From: Lysinibacillus sp.
GTDB lineage: Bacteria; Bacillota; Bacilli; Bacillales_A; Planococcaceae
Length of the DNA stretch: 7,137 bases
Reading direction: 5' to 3'
NCBI GenBank assembly: GCA_012735355.1
Contig: JAAYHP010000032.1
Location: forward strand, 1-7,137
The notes under the pieces were generated by a model, which saw only the letters and a program-made list of their open reading frames with translations, ran no database searches and was not told where the DNA came from. The stretch's first letter is position 1; each line of letters starts with the position of its first letter. Both the position numbers and the translations under genes were made by a program. Positions 1 to 6,483 of this stretch are shown here, one piece after another.

Positions 1-28
1 AGGCTAGGACGATTTTTATGTAAATGTC

Positions 29-71
29 AAAAACTCATCATTTTCTATTGAAGAGAAAGTGATGAGTTTTT
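29..71. terminator. Rho-independent terminator, probably bidirectional
   Basis: An 18-nt left arm (29-46, beginning AAAAACTCATCA) pairs with the right arm at 54-71 (ending TGATGAGTTTTT). There is a single T-G wobble and a 7-nt loop. The right arm runs into a T-rich tail (TTTTTATTTTTATT), and the left arm begins with an A run, so it could also act on minus-strand transcripts. It most likely ends the gene upstream of the window. Confidence 0.8.
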
Positions 72-159
72 ATTTTTATTCCATCTTCTTTTTACTATAA
101 TCACTAAATCTCGAACCTAATATGTTCTAAGAAAGTTCAAAATATCTCCAAAAAGAGTA

Positions 160-168
160 TGTTATTAT
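160..168 (+). promoter_or_regulatory. Possible extended -10 promoter element
   Basis: TGTTATTAT fits the extended -10 pattern TGnTATAAT with one mismatch in the hexamer (TATTAT, 163-168). There is no good -35 at normal spacing; TTCAAA at 136-141 is too far upstream. Transcription would start near 175 and meet the terminator at 276-315, giving a short RNA of roughly 140 nt. In DNA this AT-rich such matches are common, so this is only a candidate. Confidence 0.2.
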
Positions 169-275
169 AAAAAATATTCAGTATCATAAGTTTCTATCCA
201 ATAATCAATAAGAACTCCATCTATTTATACAATCACTGAAAATAAGTTTAAGAAAGTTATTGTAGTAAAGAGTGG

Positions 276-315
276 AACATCATTTTTCTAATTTAGATAA
301 AATGATGTTTTTTTT
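276..315 (+). terminator. Rho-independent terminator
   Basis: AACATCATTTT at 276-286 is perfectly complementary to AAAATGATGTT at 299-309. The 12-nt gap between the arms can itself partly pair (CTA/TAG). The stem ends in a run of eight T's (308-315). No gene lies directly upstream within 200 bases, so it either ends an untranslated RNA or attenuates a transcript running towards the chemotaxis gene. It could also back up the terminator at 29-71. Confidence 0.7.
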
Positions 316-339
316 AATGAAGTACCGGGGAAAATAAAT

Positions 340-374
340 AATTGGAATTAAACACCAAAATTCAACAATTTTTT
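340..374 (+). terminator. Weak AT-rich hairpin with T tail
   Basis: AATTGGAATT (340-349) pairs with AATTC (359-363) and then, after a 2-nt AA bulge, with CAATT (366-370). The loop is 9 nt, and the T run continues to 374. The stem is AT-rich and bulged, so it is a weak terminator at best and may be a chance fold. It lies 170 bases before the chemotaxis gene and could be part of its leader. Confidence 0.3.
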
Positions 375-527
375 ACCATCAAGCAGATGCATATCAAAAT
401 GACCTATGTCCTAGTCTGTTTTTAATAATCTGTCTAAAACTTCTATTTAAATGGTATCGGAAAAATATTACAATTATATTACCTATTAATAACTAACTGG
501 GAGGTACGAGAAAAAAGTAATAAACAC

Positions 528-535
528 AAAGGAGG
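528..535 (+). promoter_or_regulatory. Ribosome binding site of the chemotaxis gene
   Basis: AAAGGAGG matches the anti-Shine-Dalgarno sequence strongly. Two adjacent in-frame starts follow: TTG at 542 (6 nt after the GG) and ATG at 545 (9 nt). The ATG is preferred because of codon strength and good spacing. A second purine block, GGGAGG at 499-504, has no start codon at a usable distance. Confidence 0.75.
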
Positions 536-544
536 GAGATTTTG

Positions 545-2233
545 ATGAAACTAAAATTAGGAACAAAAATTAATTTGATGTTTTTAACTATTCTATTAAT
601 ATTTGCAGTTAGCGTTGGCATATCAGTAAATGACAATGTACGAGATGGAATTAAAGAATTTGCTGTTGAAAAAGCTAAGAGTGATTTGAATATAGCTTAT
701 CGATACATAGATGAAACGATTATAGGTGAATGGCATATTAAAGATGGGAAGCTTTATAAAGGCTCTACACTAATGAACGACAACTTTGAAATTGTTGACA
801 AAATAGGTTCGGATACTGGTGGAACGATTACTATCTTTCAAGGAGATACAAGAATCGCAACGAATGTGATTTTGGAGAATGGAGATAGGGCCGTTGGAAC
901 AAAAGTATCGGAAGTTGTTGCAGAGGCGGTTTTAAAAAATAAAGATTTTTATTTTGGAGAAGCGAATGTGGCTGGTCATATTTATCAAACAGCATATAAA
1001 CCGCTATTGAATGAAGAGGGGGACGTTGTAGGGATTTTTTATGTTGGAGCACCTCAAAATATAATAGACAACGTCGTAACGAAAATATTGAAAAATTTTT
1101 TAGTAATCCTTTTCGTCATTATATTGATCTCTTTTGCAGTAATTACAATTTTCTCAAACCGCATTAAAAAGCGTCTTCTTAATATAACAAGTGTATTAAA
1201 AGATGCAGGACAAGGTGATTTTACGAAAACATTGGTGGACAATACTAACGATGAGCTTAGTGACGTATCAACAAGTTTTAATCAAATGGCAAGCAGTATG
1301 AAGGAGCTAATCAATGAAGTGACTAATAGTTCTTCTCTTGTGGAAACAGCTTCCAATGAATTGTTATGGAATGCAAAGGAAACTTCTGCTTCTACACAAA
1401 ATGTTACCGATTCGGTCCAAATGATTGTAGAAAATATGGCAAAGCAACAGGAGATGGTTGAGGATAGTGCCAATGCTATTAACGAAATAACTATGGGAAT
1501 CAATCAAGTTTCTGAAAATGCATTAAACGTAGCGGATGCTTCCCTTACTTCTATGAATACAGCTTTATCTGGTCAACAATCAGTGGAAAATATCATCAAC
1601 CAAATGGCAGAGATTTATAAATCAAATGTTGAAACAACTGAGGTCATTAAAGAGTTAGAATCTCAATCTATTGAAATCGGTAAAATTATTGAAGCAATAA
1701 CAGCGATATCAAATCAAACGAATTTATTAGTATTGAATGCAGCTATTGAAGCAGCACGGGCAGGTGAACATGGAAAAGGTTTTGCTGTTGTAGCGGAAGA
1801 AGTTCGAAAATTATCAGAGGAAACAAATAACTCAGCTTCATTAATTTCAACCATCGTTGAAGCGATACAAAAGGATATAGTAAAAGCAGCGGAAATGATG
1901 GATCATACTCACGGAGAAATTGAAAGTGGCATTAAGTTAGTAAAAGACACAGGTACAACTTTCCAACAAATTGTTTCTTCCTTTGAAGTAGCAAATGATG
2001 GAATCCAAGAGTTGTCTGCAATATCTGAGGAAATGGCTGCTAGCATGGAAAAAATCAATTCTTCAATTAAAAGTGTTGCGAAGTTGGCGAAAACAACTTC
2101 TGAAGATGCTGATGCTATTTTTAATATTACAGAGGAACAAATTACATTAACGGAACAAGTAGCAGATGCTGCTAGTATGTTAACTGGAAAAGCAGAAACG
2201 TTACGGAAAGTTATCGAACGATTTAAAATATAA
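545..2233 (+). CDS. Methyl-accepting chemotaxis protein with Cache-like sensor
   Basis: A membrane chemoreceptor that would sense an extracellular ligand and control CheA kinase through CheW. With the ATG start it has 562 residues (a TTG one codon upstream is the alternative). Residues about 9-28 form the first membrane helix and about 185-204 the second. The outside part between them contains a block with [17 protein letters not shown] (near 92-108) and ends with [10 protein letters not shown] (161-170), which fits a single-Cache sensor fold. A HAMP-like segment follows (about 205-257). The rest is a long helical cytoplasmic domain whose signalling tip reads [19 protein letters not shown] (390-408), then [14 protein letters not shown] (410-423), the hallmark that contacts CheA/CheW. 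LLVLN replaces the commoner LLALN. I see no C-terminal CheR/CheB tethering pentapeptide. The ligand cannot be predicted. No chemotaxis genes are adjacent, so it is an orphan receptor. Its own terminator follows. Confidence 0.93.
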   Translation: MKLKLGTKINLMFLTILLIFAVSVGISVNDNVRDGIKEFAVEKAKSDLNIAYRYIDETIIGEWHIKDGKLYKGSTLMNDNFEIVDKIGSDTGGTITIFQGDTRIATNVILENGDRAVGTKVSEVVAEAVLKNKDFYFGEANVAGHIYQTAYKPLLNEEGDVVGIFYVGAPQNIIDNVVTKILKNFLVILFVIILISFAVITIFSNRIKKRLLNITSVLKDAGQGDFTKTLVDNTNDELSDVSTSFNQMASSMKELINEVTNSSSLVETASNELLWNAKETSASTQNVTDSVQMIVENMAKQQEMVEDSANAINEITMGINQVSENALNVADASLTSMNTALSGQQSVENIINQMAEIYKSNVETTEVIKELESQSIEIGKIIEAITAISNQTNLLVLNAAIEAARAGEHGKGFAVVAEEVRKLSEETNNSASLISTIVEAIQKDIVKAAEMMDHTHGEIESGIKLVKDTGTTFQQIVSSFEVANDGIQELSAISEEMAASMEKINSSIKSVAKLAKTTSEDADAIFNITEEQITLTEQVADAASMLTGKAETLRKVIERFKI

Positions 2234-2251
2234 AATTTTAAGAAAAATTGT

Positions 2252-2320
2252 GCTAACTAATAAGTAAAAAATGATCCTCTATATAATCTAGATCTTTTTT
2301 GCTTATTAGTTAGCTTTTTT
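2252..2320 (+). terminator. Long rho-independent terminator after the chemotaxis gene
   Basis: GCTAACTAATAAG (2252-2264) is perfectly complementary to 2302-2314, followed directly by six T's (2315-2320). The pairing continues inward: a T-G wobble, A6 (2266-2271) with T6 (2295-2300), one bulged T, then GATC (2273-2276) with GATC (2291-2294). The stem thus has about 24 pairs around a 14-nt loop, longer than a typical bacterial terminator. It starts 18 bases after the stop codon of the chemotaxis gene. Confidence 0.88.
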
Positions 2321-2362
2321 AATTTCTTTAAGGAGGAATATTATTTAGGAAAAATAATTTAA

Positions 2363-2391
2363 TTGTTTAATATTCAAAAAAATAATACATT
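2363..2391 (+). promoter_or_regulatory. Weak candidate sigma-A promoter for the Ca2+ ATPase
   Basis: TTGTTT (2363-2368) and TACATT (2386-2391) are spaced by 17 bases, matching 3 of 6 and 4 of 6 consensus positions. It lies 130 bases before the ATPase start and after the preceding terminator, where a promoter is needed. The AT richness makes chance matches likely, and I found no better alternative in the 200-base gap. Confidence 0.22.
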
Positions 2392-2521
2392 TTCTTTGTT
2401 CAAATAGTGCTACGATTGATGTAAGAGAAGTTTCTTAGAAAAATATTTAGTTTTCATTCATTAACACCTTAGAGATGATACATAGATTGTGAAAATGGTG
2501 TCTTAAAGGGAGTGAGAACCG

Positions 2522-5203
2522 ATGAAATTTCATACATTTACAGTAGAGGAAGTTGAAAAAAGTTTAAACAGTAATATCCAACAAGGTCTAACAGACGATG
2601 AAGTAAAAAAGCGAGTTCAACAGTACGGTTATAATGAGTTAGAGAAAGGCGAGAAACAATCAGCTCTATTGCTATTTTTCAGTCAGTTTAAAGATTTTTT
2701 AGTGATCGTTTTACTTGTAGCTGTTATTTTATCCGTATTATTAGGAGAATATATTGACGCCATCACTATTTTAGCGATTGTAATATTAAATGCGATATTA
2801 GGGTTTTTCCAAGAAAGGAAAGCGGAAAAAGCTTTAGAAGCTTTAAAAAAATTATCAGCTCCTCTAGGAAATGTATTAAGGAATGGCGATTGGCTAAAGG
2901 TTCCTTCAAAAGAACTAGTTCCCGGAGATATTATCCGTTTTTCAAGCGGTGATCGAATAGGTGCTGATGTACGAATTATTGATTCTATCAGTCTTGAAAT
3001 AGAAGAGTCTCCTTTAACCGGTGAATCCATTCCGGTGGAAAAGTGCACCGAACCTTTATTAGAGAAAGAGCCTGGGATCGGTGATATGAAAAATATGGCC
3101 TTTATGGGGACCCTCGTAACGAGGGGAAATGGAATGGGAATTGTTGTTGCCACGGGCATGGATACAGAAATGGGGAAAATCTCTGATTTAATCCAACGAG
3201 CCCAATCGGTTGAAACACCGTTGCAACGACGTCTACAACAATTAGGGAAAATATTAATTGTTGTAGCATTATTATTGACAATACTTGTTATCGCTCTTGG
3301 TATTATCCAAGGTCGAGATATTTATACGATGTTTTTAATCGGTGTTTCTTTAGCGGTTGCAGCAATTCCTGAAGGACTGCCCGCCATTGTAACAGTCGTA
3401 CTATCCCTCGGTGTAACAAGGATGATTAAACAGAATGCCATTGTAAGAAAACTGCCAGCCGTTGAAACGCTAGGTACTGCAACAGTTATTTGTGCCGATA
3501 AGACAGGAACGATGACTCAAAATAAAATGACCGTTACCCATTGTTGGATTGGCGGTGAAACGTGGACTGTTGATGGAATAGGCTACACTCCGCAAGGAAC
3601 CTTCTATCAGAACGGTTCTCCCATTGACATTCAAAAGGAACAAATACTTCTACTCATGTTAAAGTACGGTATGCTTTGTAACCACGCAAACGTTAAGAAA
3701 AAAGGTGAAGAATATATATTGGATGGAGATCCGACTGAAGGTGCCCTTTTAGTAGCAGCGATGAAAGCGGGATTTGAACGAAAGCAACTGTTAAAAGAAT
3801 ATAAAATTATAAAAGAGTTTCCCTTTGATTCAAATCGTAAAATGATGTCAATCATTATTGAAAATTCAAACGGCAGACGATTTGTTGTAACGAAGGGAGC
3901 ACCGGATGTTCTTACTAATGTAAGTCATTTGATGATTTGGAAAGGAAAAGAAGAAATTCTTTCAGAGGAGTTAAAAAATTCTATCCAAACGGCTATCGAT
4001 AATTTAGCTTCACAAGCTTTAAGGACGATGGCAATTGCCTATAAAGAAATTTCACCAAATCAAACTATTGATGAACGAGAAGCGGAAAATGGACTTACAT
4101 TTATTGGCTTACAAGGGATTATTGATCCTCCGAGACCAGAAGTGAAACAGGCAGTGGAAGAGTGTGAAAATGCAGGAATTAAAACGGTCATGATTACGGG
4201 AGATCATCTGATTACAGCAAAAGCCATTGCGTCTCAGCTTGGAATCTATCATGAAAATAGCAAGTTAATTGAAGGGAAAACATTGGCGACAATGTCTATC
4301 GAGGAATTAGAAGAGATTGTTGAAGATGTGGCTGTATTTGCTAGAGTCTCTCCAGAGCATAAATTAAAAATCGTGAAGGCCTTTCAACGAAGAGGACATG
4401 TAGTTGCAATGACAGGAGATGGAATAAATGATGCGCCTGCAATAAAAGCAGCGGATATTGGAATTTCAATGGGGATTACAGGATCCGATGTGGCAAAGGA
4501 ATCTTCTGCTCTTGTTCTACTAGATGATAATTTTGCAACAATCAAATCTGCTATTAAAGAAGGGCGGAATATATATGAGAATATTCGAAAATTCATCCGT
4601 TATCTTCTTGCATCCAATGTAGGGGAAATTCTTGTCATGCTATTTGCGATTGTTTTGGCATTGCCTTTACCTTTAGTGCCGATTCATATTTTATGGGTGA
4701 ATTTAATAACAGATGGACTGCCGGCAATGGCTCTAGGTGTAGACGAACCGGAAAATGATGTTATGAAAAGAAAGCCGAGAAATCCAAAGGAAGGGATTTT
4801 TGCGAGAGGACTTGGCTGGAAGATTGTTTCACGAGGGTTAGTTATTGGAGTCGTAACACTCATCGCTTTTACGATGGTTCTTAATAATTATCCAAATGAA
4901 CTTGTTTACGCTCAAACAGTAGCTTTTGCCACCCTTGTTATGGCTCAGTTAATACATGTGTTTGATTGTCGAAGCGAGCGATCCGTCTTTTCAAGAAATC
5001 CTTTCGGCAATATGTATTTAGTAGGGGCAGTTGTTTTATCGATTATGTTAATGGTATTAGTCATCTATGTTCCACCGTTACAACCGATATTCCATACAGC
5101 TCCAATTCACCTGAGCGACTGGCTACTTATTATAGCGTTGGCAGCCATACCGACAATCTTACTTGGAGCTATAGATTTATTACGAATGAAAAATAAAAAA
5201 TAG
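2522..5203 (+). CDS. P-type Ca2+-transporting ATPase (YloB/SERCA-like, P2A)
   Basis: An 893-residue membrane pump that uses ATP to export Ca2+ from the cytoplasm. It is complete, with a length close to the roughly 890 residues I recall for Bacillus YloB. In order: an N-terminal cation-ATPase domain (1-50), membrane helices 1-2 (about 57-96), the actuator domain with TGES (166-169), helices 3-4 with PEGLP (283-287; E284 is the SERCA E309 equivalent), the phosphorylation motif DKTGT with D326, the nucleotide-binding motif KGAPD (458-462), the hinge motifs TGD (559-561) and TGDGINDAP (631-639), then six C-terminal helices. Cation ligands are kept in helix 5 (N699, E702) and helix 6 (N727, T730, D731). 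Helix 8 lacks the acidic residue that aligns with SERCA E908. The ribosome binding site AAAGGGAG (2505-2512) sits 9 nt before the ATG. Flanking terminators suggest a single-gene transcript. Mn2+ transport (SPCA-like) is a less likely alternative. Confidence 0.93.
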   Translation: MKFHTFTVEEVEKSLNSNIQQGLTDDEVKKRVQQYGYNELEKGEKQSALLLFFSQFKDFLVIVLLVAVILSVLLGEYIDAITILAIVILNAILGFFQERKAEKALEALKKLSAPLGNVLRNGDWLKVPSKELVPGDIIRFSSGDRIGADVRIIDSISLEIEESPLTGESIPVEKCTEPLLEKEPGIGDMKNMAFMGTLVTRGNGMGIVVATGMDTEMGKISDLIQRAQSVETPLQRRLQQLGKILIVVALLLTILVIALGIIQGRDIYTMFLIGVSLAVAAIPEGLPAIVTVVLSLGVTRMIKQNAIVRKLPAVETLGTATVICADKTGTMTQNKMTVTHCWIGGETWTVDGIGYTPQGTFYQNGSPIDIQKEQILLLMLKYGMLCNHANVKKKGEEYILDGDPTEGALLVAAMKAGFERKQLLKEYKIIKEFPFDSNRKMMSIIIENSNGRRFVVTKGAPDVLTNVSHLMIWKGKEEILSEELKNSIQTAIDNLASQALRTMAIAYKEISPNQTIDEREAENGLTFIGLQGIIDPPRPEVKQAVEECENAGIKTVMITGDHLITAKAIASQLGIYHENSKLIEGKTLATMSIEELEEIVEDVAVFARVSPEHKLKIVKAFQRRGHVVAMTGDGINDAPAIKAADIGISMGITGSDVAKESSALVLLDDNFATIKSAIKEGRNIYENIRKFIRYLLASNVGEILVMLFAIVLALPLPLVPIHILWVNLITDGLPAMALGVDEPENDVMKRKPRNPKEGIFARGLGWKIVSRGLVIGVVTLIAFTMVLNNYPNELVYAQTVAFATLVMAQLIHVFDCRSERSVFSRNPFGNMYLVGAVVLSIMLMVLVIYVPPLQPIFHTAPIHLSDWLLIIALAAIPTILLGAIDLLRMKNKK

Positions 5204-5210
5204 CACATTA

Positions 5211-5248
5211 TTTAAAAACGAATCTCAAAAGTGGGGTTCGTTTTTAAA
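5211..5248. terminator. Bidirectional rho-independent terminator
   Basis: TTTAAAAACGAATCTC (5211-5226) pairs over 16 positions with GGGGTTCGTTTTTAAA (5233-5248) around the 6-nt loop AAAAGT; two of the inner pairs are T-G wobbles. The right arm carries the T run and the left arm an A run, so it can work in both directions. It begins 8 bases after the ATPase stop codon and separates that gene from the hexuronate operon. Confidence 0.85.
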
Positions 5249-5259
5249 ATGTTAAAAAT

Positions 5260-5288
5260 TTGACACATCAAAGTGAATATGCTTTTAT
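5260..5288 (+). promoter_or_regulatory. Candidate sigma-A promoter of the hexuronate operon
   Basis: A perfect -35 hexamer TTGACA (5260-5265) is followed after 17 bases by TTTTAT (5283-5288), which matches 4 of 6 -10 positions. It lies just after the ATPase terminator. With this promoter the cre-like site and the palindrome would both be downstream of the start point, in roadblock positions. A competing choice is TTGTCG (5343-5348) with TATTAT (5369-5374), which would place the cre-like site between the two boxes, but its 20-base spacer is too long for a standard promoter. Confidence 0.4.
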
Positions 5289-5351
5289 TTATAGTTCTTT
5301 CGACTATTTCGAAATGATTTACTAATATTTTTTATTAATTTTTTGTCGAAC

Positions 5352-5365
5352 TGAAAGCACTTTCA
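5352..5365 (+). promoter_or_regulatory. CcpA catabolite-responsive element (cre) candidate
   Basis: TGAAAGCACTTTCA fits the Bacillus cre consensus TGWAANCGNTNWCA at every fixed position except the central G, which is A. It is a near-perfect palindrome apart from the centre. Hexuronate catabolic genes are typical targets of carbon catabolite repression, and the site lies 80 bases upstream of the first ribosome binding site of the operon. It could instead be a site for another LacI-family protein. Confidence 0.6.
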
Positions 5366-5390
5366 ATGTATTATTTGAATAATTCGAGCT

Positions 5391-5417
5391 ACTAAACCGG
5401 TTTAGTTGAGGTTTAGT
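5391..5417 (+). promoter_or_regulatory. LacI-family operator: perfect palindrome plus extra half-site
   Basis: ACTAAACCGGTTTAGT (5391-5406) is a perfect 16-bp palindrome with a central CpG, the geometry LacI-family dimers bind with their hinge helices. The right half GGTTTAGT is repeated at 5410-5417, exactly 11 bases (about one helical turn) further on. It lies between the cre-like site and the first ribosome binding site. The LacI-type regulator encoded two genes downstream (6484 onward) is the obvious candidate to bind it; that link is an inference. Confidence 0.65.
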
Positions 5418-5430
5418 AATGATACAAACT

Positions 5431-5437
5431 AGGGAGG
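5431..5437 (+). promoter_or_regulatory. Ribosome binding site of the uxuA remnant
   Basis: AGGGAGG lies 8 bases before an in-frame TTG (5446), which favours that start. The upstream in-frame ATG at 5419 has only a weaker GAGG (5408-5411) ahead of it, 7 bases away, and using it would make codons 5-7 out of this ribosome binding site. The choice remains open because TTG is the weaker codon. Confidence 0.55.
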
Positions 5438-5445
5438 AATTAATT

Positions 5446-5649
5446 TTGTTTAAAAATCCAGCTGTTAAAGGAATTGTGAAAGCTTTATATGACCAAAACT
5501 ACACAGGATATGTTCGCCCTGACCATGGTCGTCATTTATGGGGAGAACAGTGTCGTCCAGGATATGGTTTATATGACCGTGCGCTAGGCATTATGTACTT
5601 AAATGGTTTATGGGATGCATTCAAAGAAACTTCAGGAGGTAAACAATGA
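5446..5649 (+). pseudogene. uxuA: Truncated mannonate dehydratase, C-terminal remnant
   Basis: Full-length UxuA (about 350-360 residues, a TIM-barrel metalloenzyme) dehydrates D-mannonate to 2-keto-3-deoxy-D-gluconate. Only the last fifth is present: 67 residues from TTG 5446, or 76 if ATG 5419 is used. It contains the family's C-terminal signature, RPDHGR followed by WGE and then [12 protein letters not shown], ending in LNGLWDAF. The Asp-His of RPDHG belongs to the metal and substrate site, but the rest of the barrel is missing, so the fragment should not be catalytic. The frame is intact and has a good ribosome binding site, control sites upstream and a 4-nt ATGA overlap with the next gene. 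The bases before it (5250-5418) read as regulatory DNA, with no trace of the missing 5' part, so an internal deletion that joined the start region to the 3' end is most likely. An assembly error, or a retained small protein, is possible. Confidence 0.75.
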
Positions 5650-6482
5650 TACCAATTCATGAAAATTTAGCAAATAAAGTCGCTGTAATTACTGGAGGAA
5701 GTGGAGTTTTATGTTCTGCGATGGCGAAAGAATTAGCCCGTCAGAAAGTGAAAGTTGTCATTCTTGGGCTTACAGCTGATAAAGTAAATGAGGTTACTGA
5801 AGAAATTATCGCTTCAGGTGGAACTGCGCTTCCTATCGTTGCCAATGTATTAGACAAACAATCTTTAATTGAGTCAAAGAAAAAAATTCTTGAACAATTT
5901 GGTCAAATAGACTTTTTAATCAATGGTGCAGGTGGAAATCATCCCGATGCGATTACAGATAAAGAATATTTCACCTCAAATATAGAAGGTACTTCATTCT
6001 TCGATTTGCAAGAGGAAGGCTTTTCAAATGTGTTTGATTTAAATTTCATAGGAACATTTTTACCTTGTAAAGTATTCGGAGATGCTCTTTTAAAATCGGA
6101 CATGCCTTCAATTATAAATATTTCGTCAATGAGTGCTTATACACCATTAACGAAAGTTCCAGCATATAGTGCAGCAAAAGCATCTATTAATAATTTTACA
6201 AGCTGGTTGGCGGTACATTTTGCAGAAACAGGATTACGAGTTAACGCAATTGCGCCAGGGTTTTTTATTACTCAACAAAATAAAGATTTACTTGTAGATG
6301 CAAATGGCGAATATACAGCTCGTTCTAAAAAAATTATTGAGGCAACGCCGATGAAAAAATTCGGTGAGCCAGAGCATTTACTCGGCACTTTGCTATATTT
6401 GCTTGCCCCTTCATATTCATCGTTTGTTACAGGGACAACAATTCCTGTAGACGGTGGATTTAACGCCTACTCTGGGGTTTAA
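5646..6482 (+). CDS. uxuB: D-mannonate oxidoreductase (fructuronate reductase), SDR family
   Basis: A cytoplasmic NAD(H)-dependent short-chain dehydrogenase of 278 residues that would interconvert D-fructuronate and D-mannonate in hexuronate breakdown. The N-terminal Rossmann motif reads TGGSGVLC (16-23), which departs from the classical TGxxxGxG; I recall this form from the Firmicute mannonate oxidoreductase subgroup. Other SDR landmarks are NGAGG (93-97), N133 in the central helix, the catalytic triad S161, Y174 and K178 (YSAAK), the PG turn (204-205) and a C-terminal PVDGGF (267-272). The ATG overlaps the stop of the uxuA remnant by 4 nt, and AGGAGGT (5634-5640) lies 5 bases ahead of it inside that remnant. 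The assignment rests on the pairing with uxuA and the LacI-type gene. By fold alone it could be another sugar-acid dehydrogenase such as a gluconate 5-dehydrogenase relative. It is unrelated to the long-chain UxuB of E. coli. Confidence 0.82.
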   Translation: MIPIHENLANKVAVITGGSGVLCSAMAKELARQKVKVVILGLTADKVNEVTEEIIASGGTALPIVANVLDKQSLIESKKKILEQFGQIDFLINGAGGNHPDAITDKEYFTSNIEGTSFFDLQEEGFSNVFDLNFIGTFLPCKVFGDALLKSDMPSIINISSMSAYTPLTKVPAYSAAKASINNFTSWLAVHFAETGLRVNAIAPGFFITQQNKDLLVDANGEYTARSKKIIEATPMKKFGEPEHLLGTLLYLLAPSYSSFVTGTTIPVDGGFNAYSGV

Positions 6483-6483
6483 T

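Larger units (their letters stand above)
1..544. other. Gene-free leader region upstream of the chemotaxis gene
   Basis: No open frame here has both a plausible length and a ribosome binding site. The longest ATG-initiated frames I traced are about a dozen codons. The stretch is very AT-rich and contains three hairpins described separately (29-71, 276-315, 340-374). An upstream plus-strand gene could end at a TAG at 5-7 or a TAA at 21-23, just before the first hairpin, but too little of it is present to identify. The last 170 bases form the 5' region of the chemotaxis gene. I found no clear sigma-A or sigma-D promoter in it, although AT-rich TATATT-like hexamers occur near 475-480. Confidence 0.6.

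Noticed and set aside
125..258. Repeated AAGAAAGTT (near 129 and 250)
   Set aside because: Two 9-base copies in a very AT-rich stretch, without regular spacing or further copies; not enough for a repeat or CRISPR call.
265..315. T-box-like leader (AGAGTGGAAC just before a terminator)
   Set aside because: The T-box core AGGGTGGNACCGCG is not matched beyond a few bases, no stem I landmarks are visible, and no aminoacyl-tRNA synthetase or amino-acid gene follows.
434..460. Sigma-D promoter for the chemotaxis gene (TAAA at 435-438, GGTATCGG at 453-460)
   Set aside because: The required CCGATAT is absent on the plus strand. The near match CCGATAcc is on the minus strand, pointing away from the gene, and lacks a TAAA box at the right distance.
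2454..2484. Sigma-E sporulation promoter (TCATTCATT then GATACATA) ahead of the ATPase
   Set aside because: The -10 core ATACA matches, and YloB-type pumps have been linked to sporulation, but the -35 part is poor and the last -10 base is wrong, so the match is not better than chance.
2321..2521. Mn2+ (yybP-ykoY) or Mg2+ (M-box) riboswitch ahead of the P-type ATPase
   Set aside because: Such leaders are frequent before cation pumps, but I see no GGGGAGTA-type loop motif or GC-rich paired helices in this AT-rich gap. The only pairing seen is a 5-bp ACACC/GGTGT (2464-2468 with 2497-2501).
2683..3159. Minus-strand open frame of 158 codons inside the ATPase gene
   Set aside because: It lies fully inside a gene with clear P-type ATPase motifs on the plus strand, shows no recognisable family and is best explained as a shadow of that gene's codon pattern. 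The same holds for the minus-strand frames at 831-1052, 1054-1242, 1282-1503, 3631-3855 and 4384-4596, and the plus-strand frame at 4966-5196.
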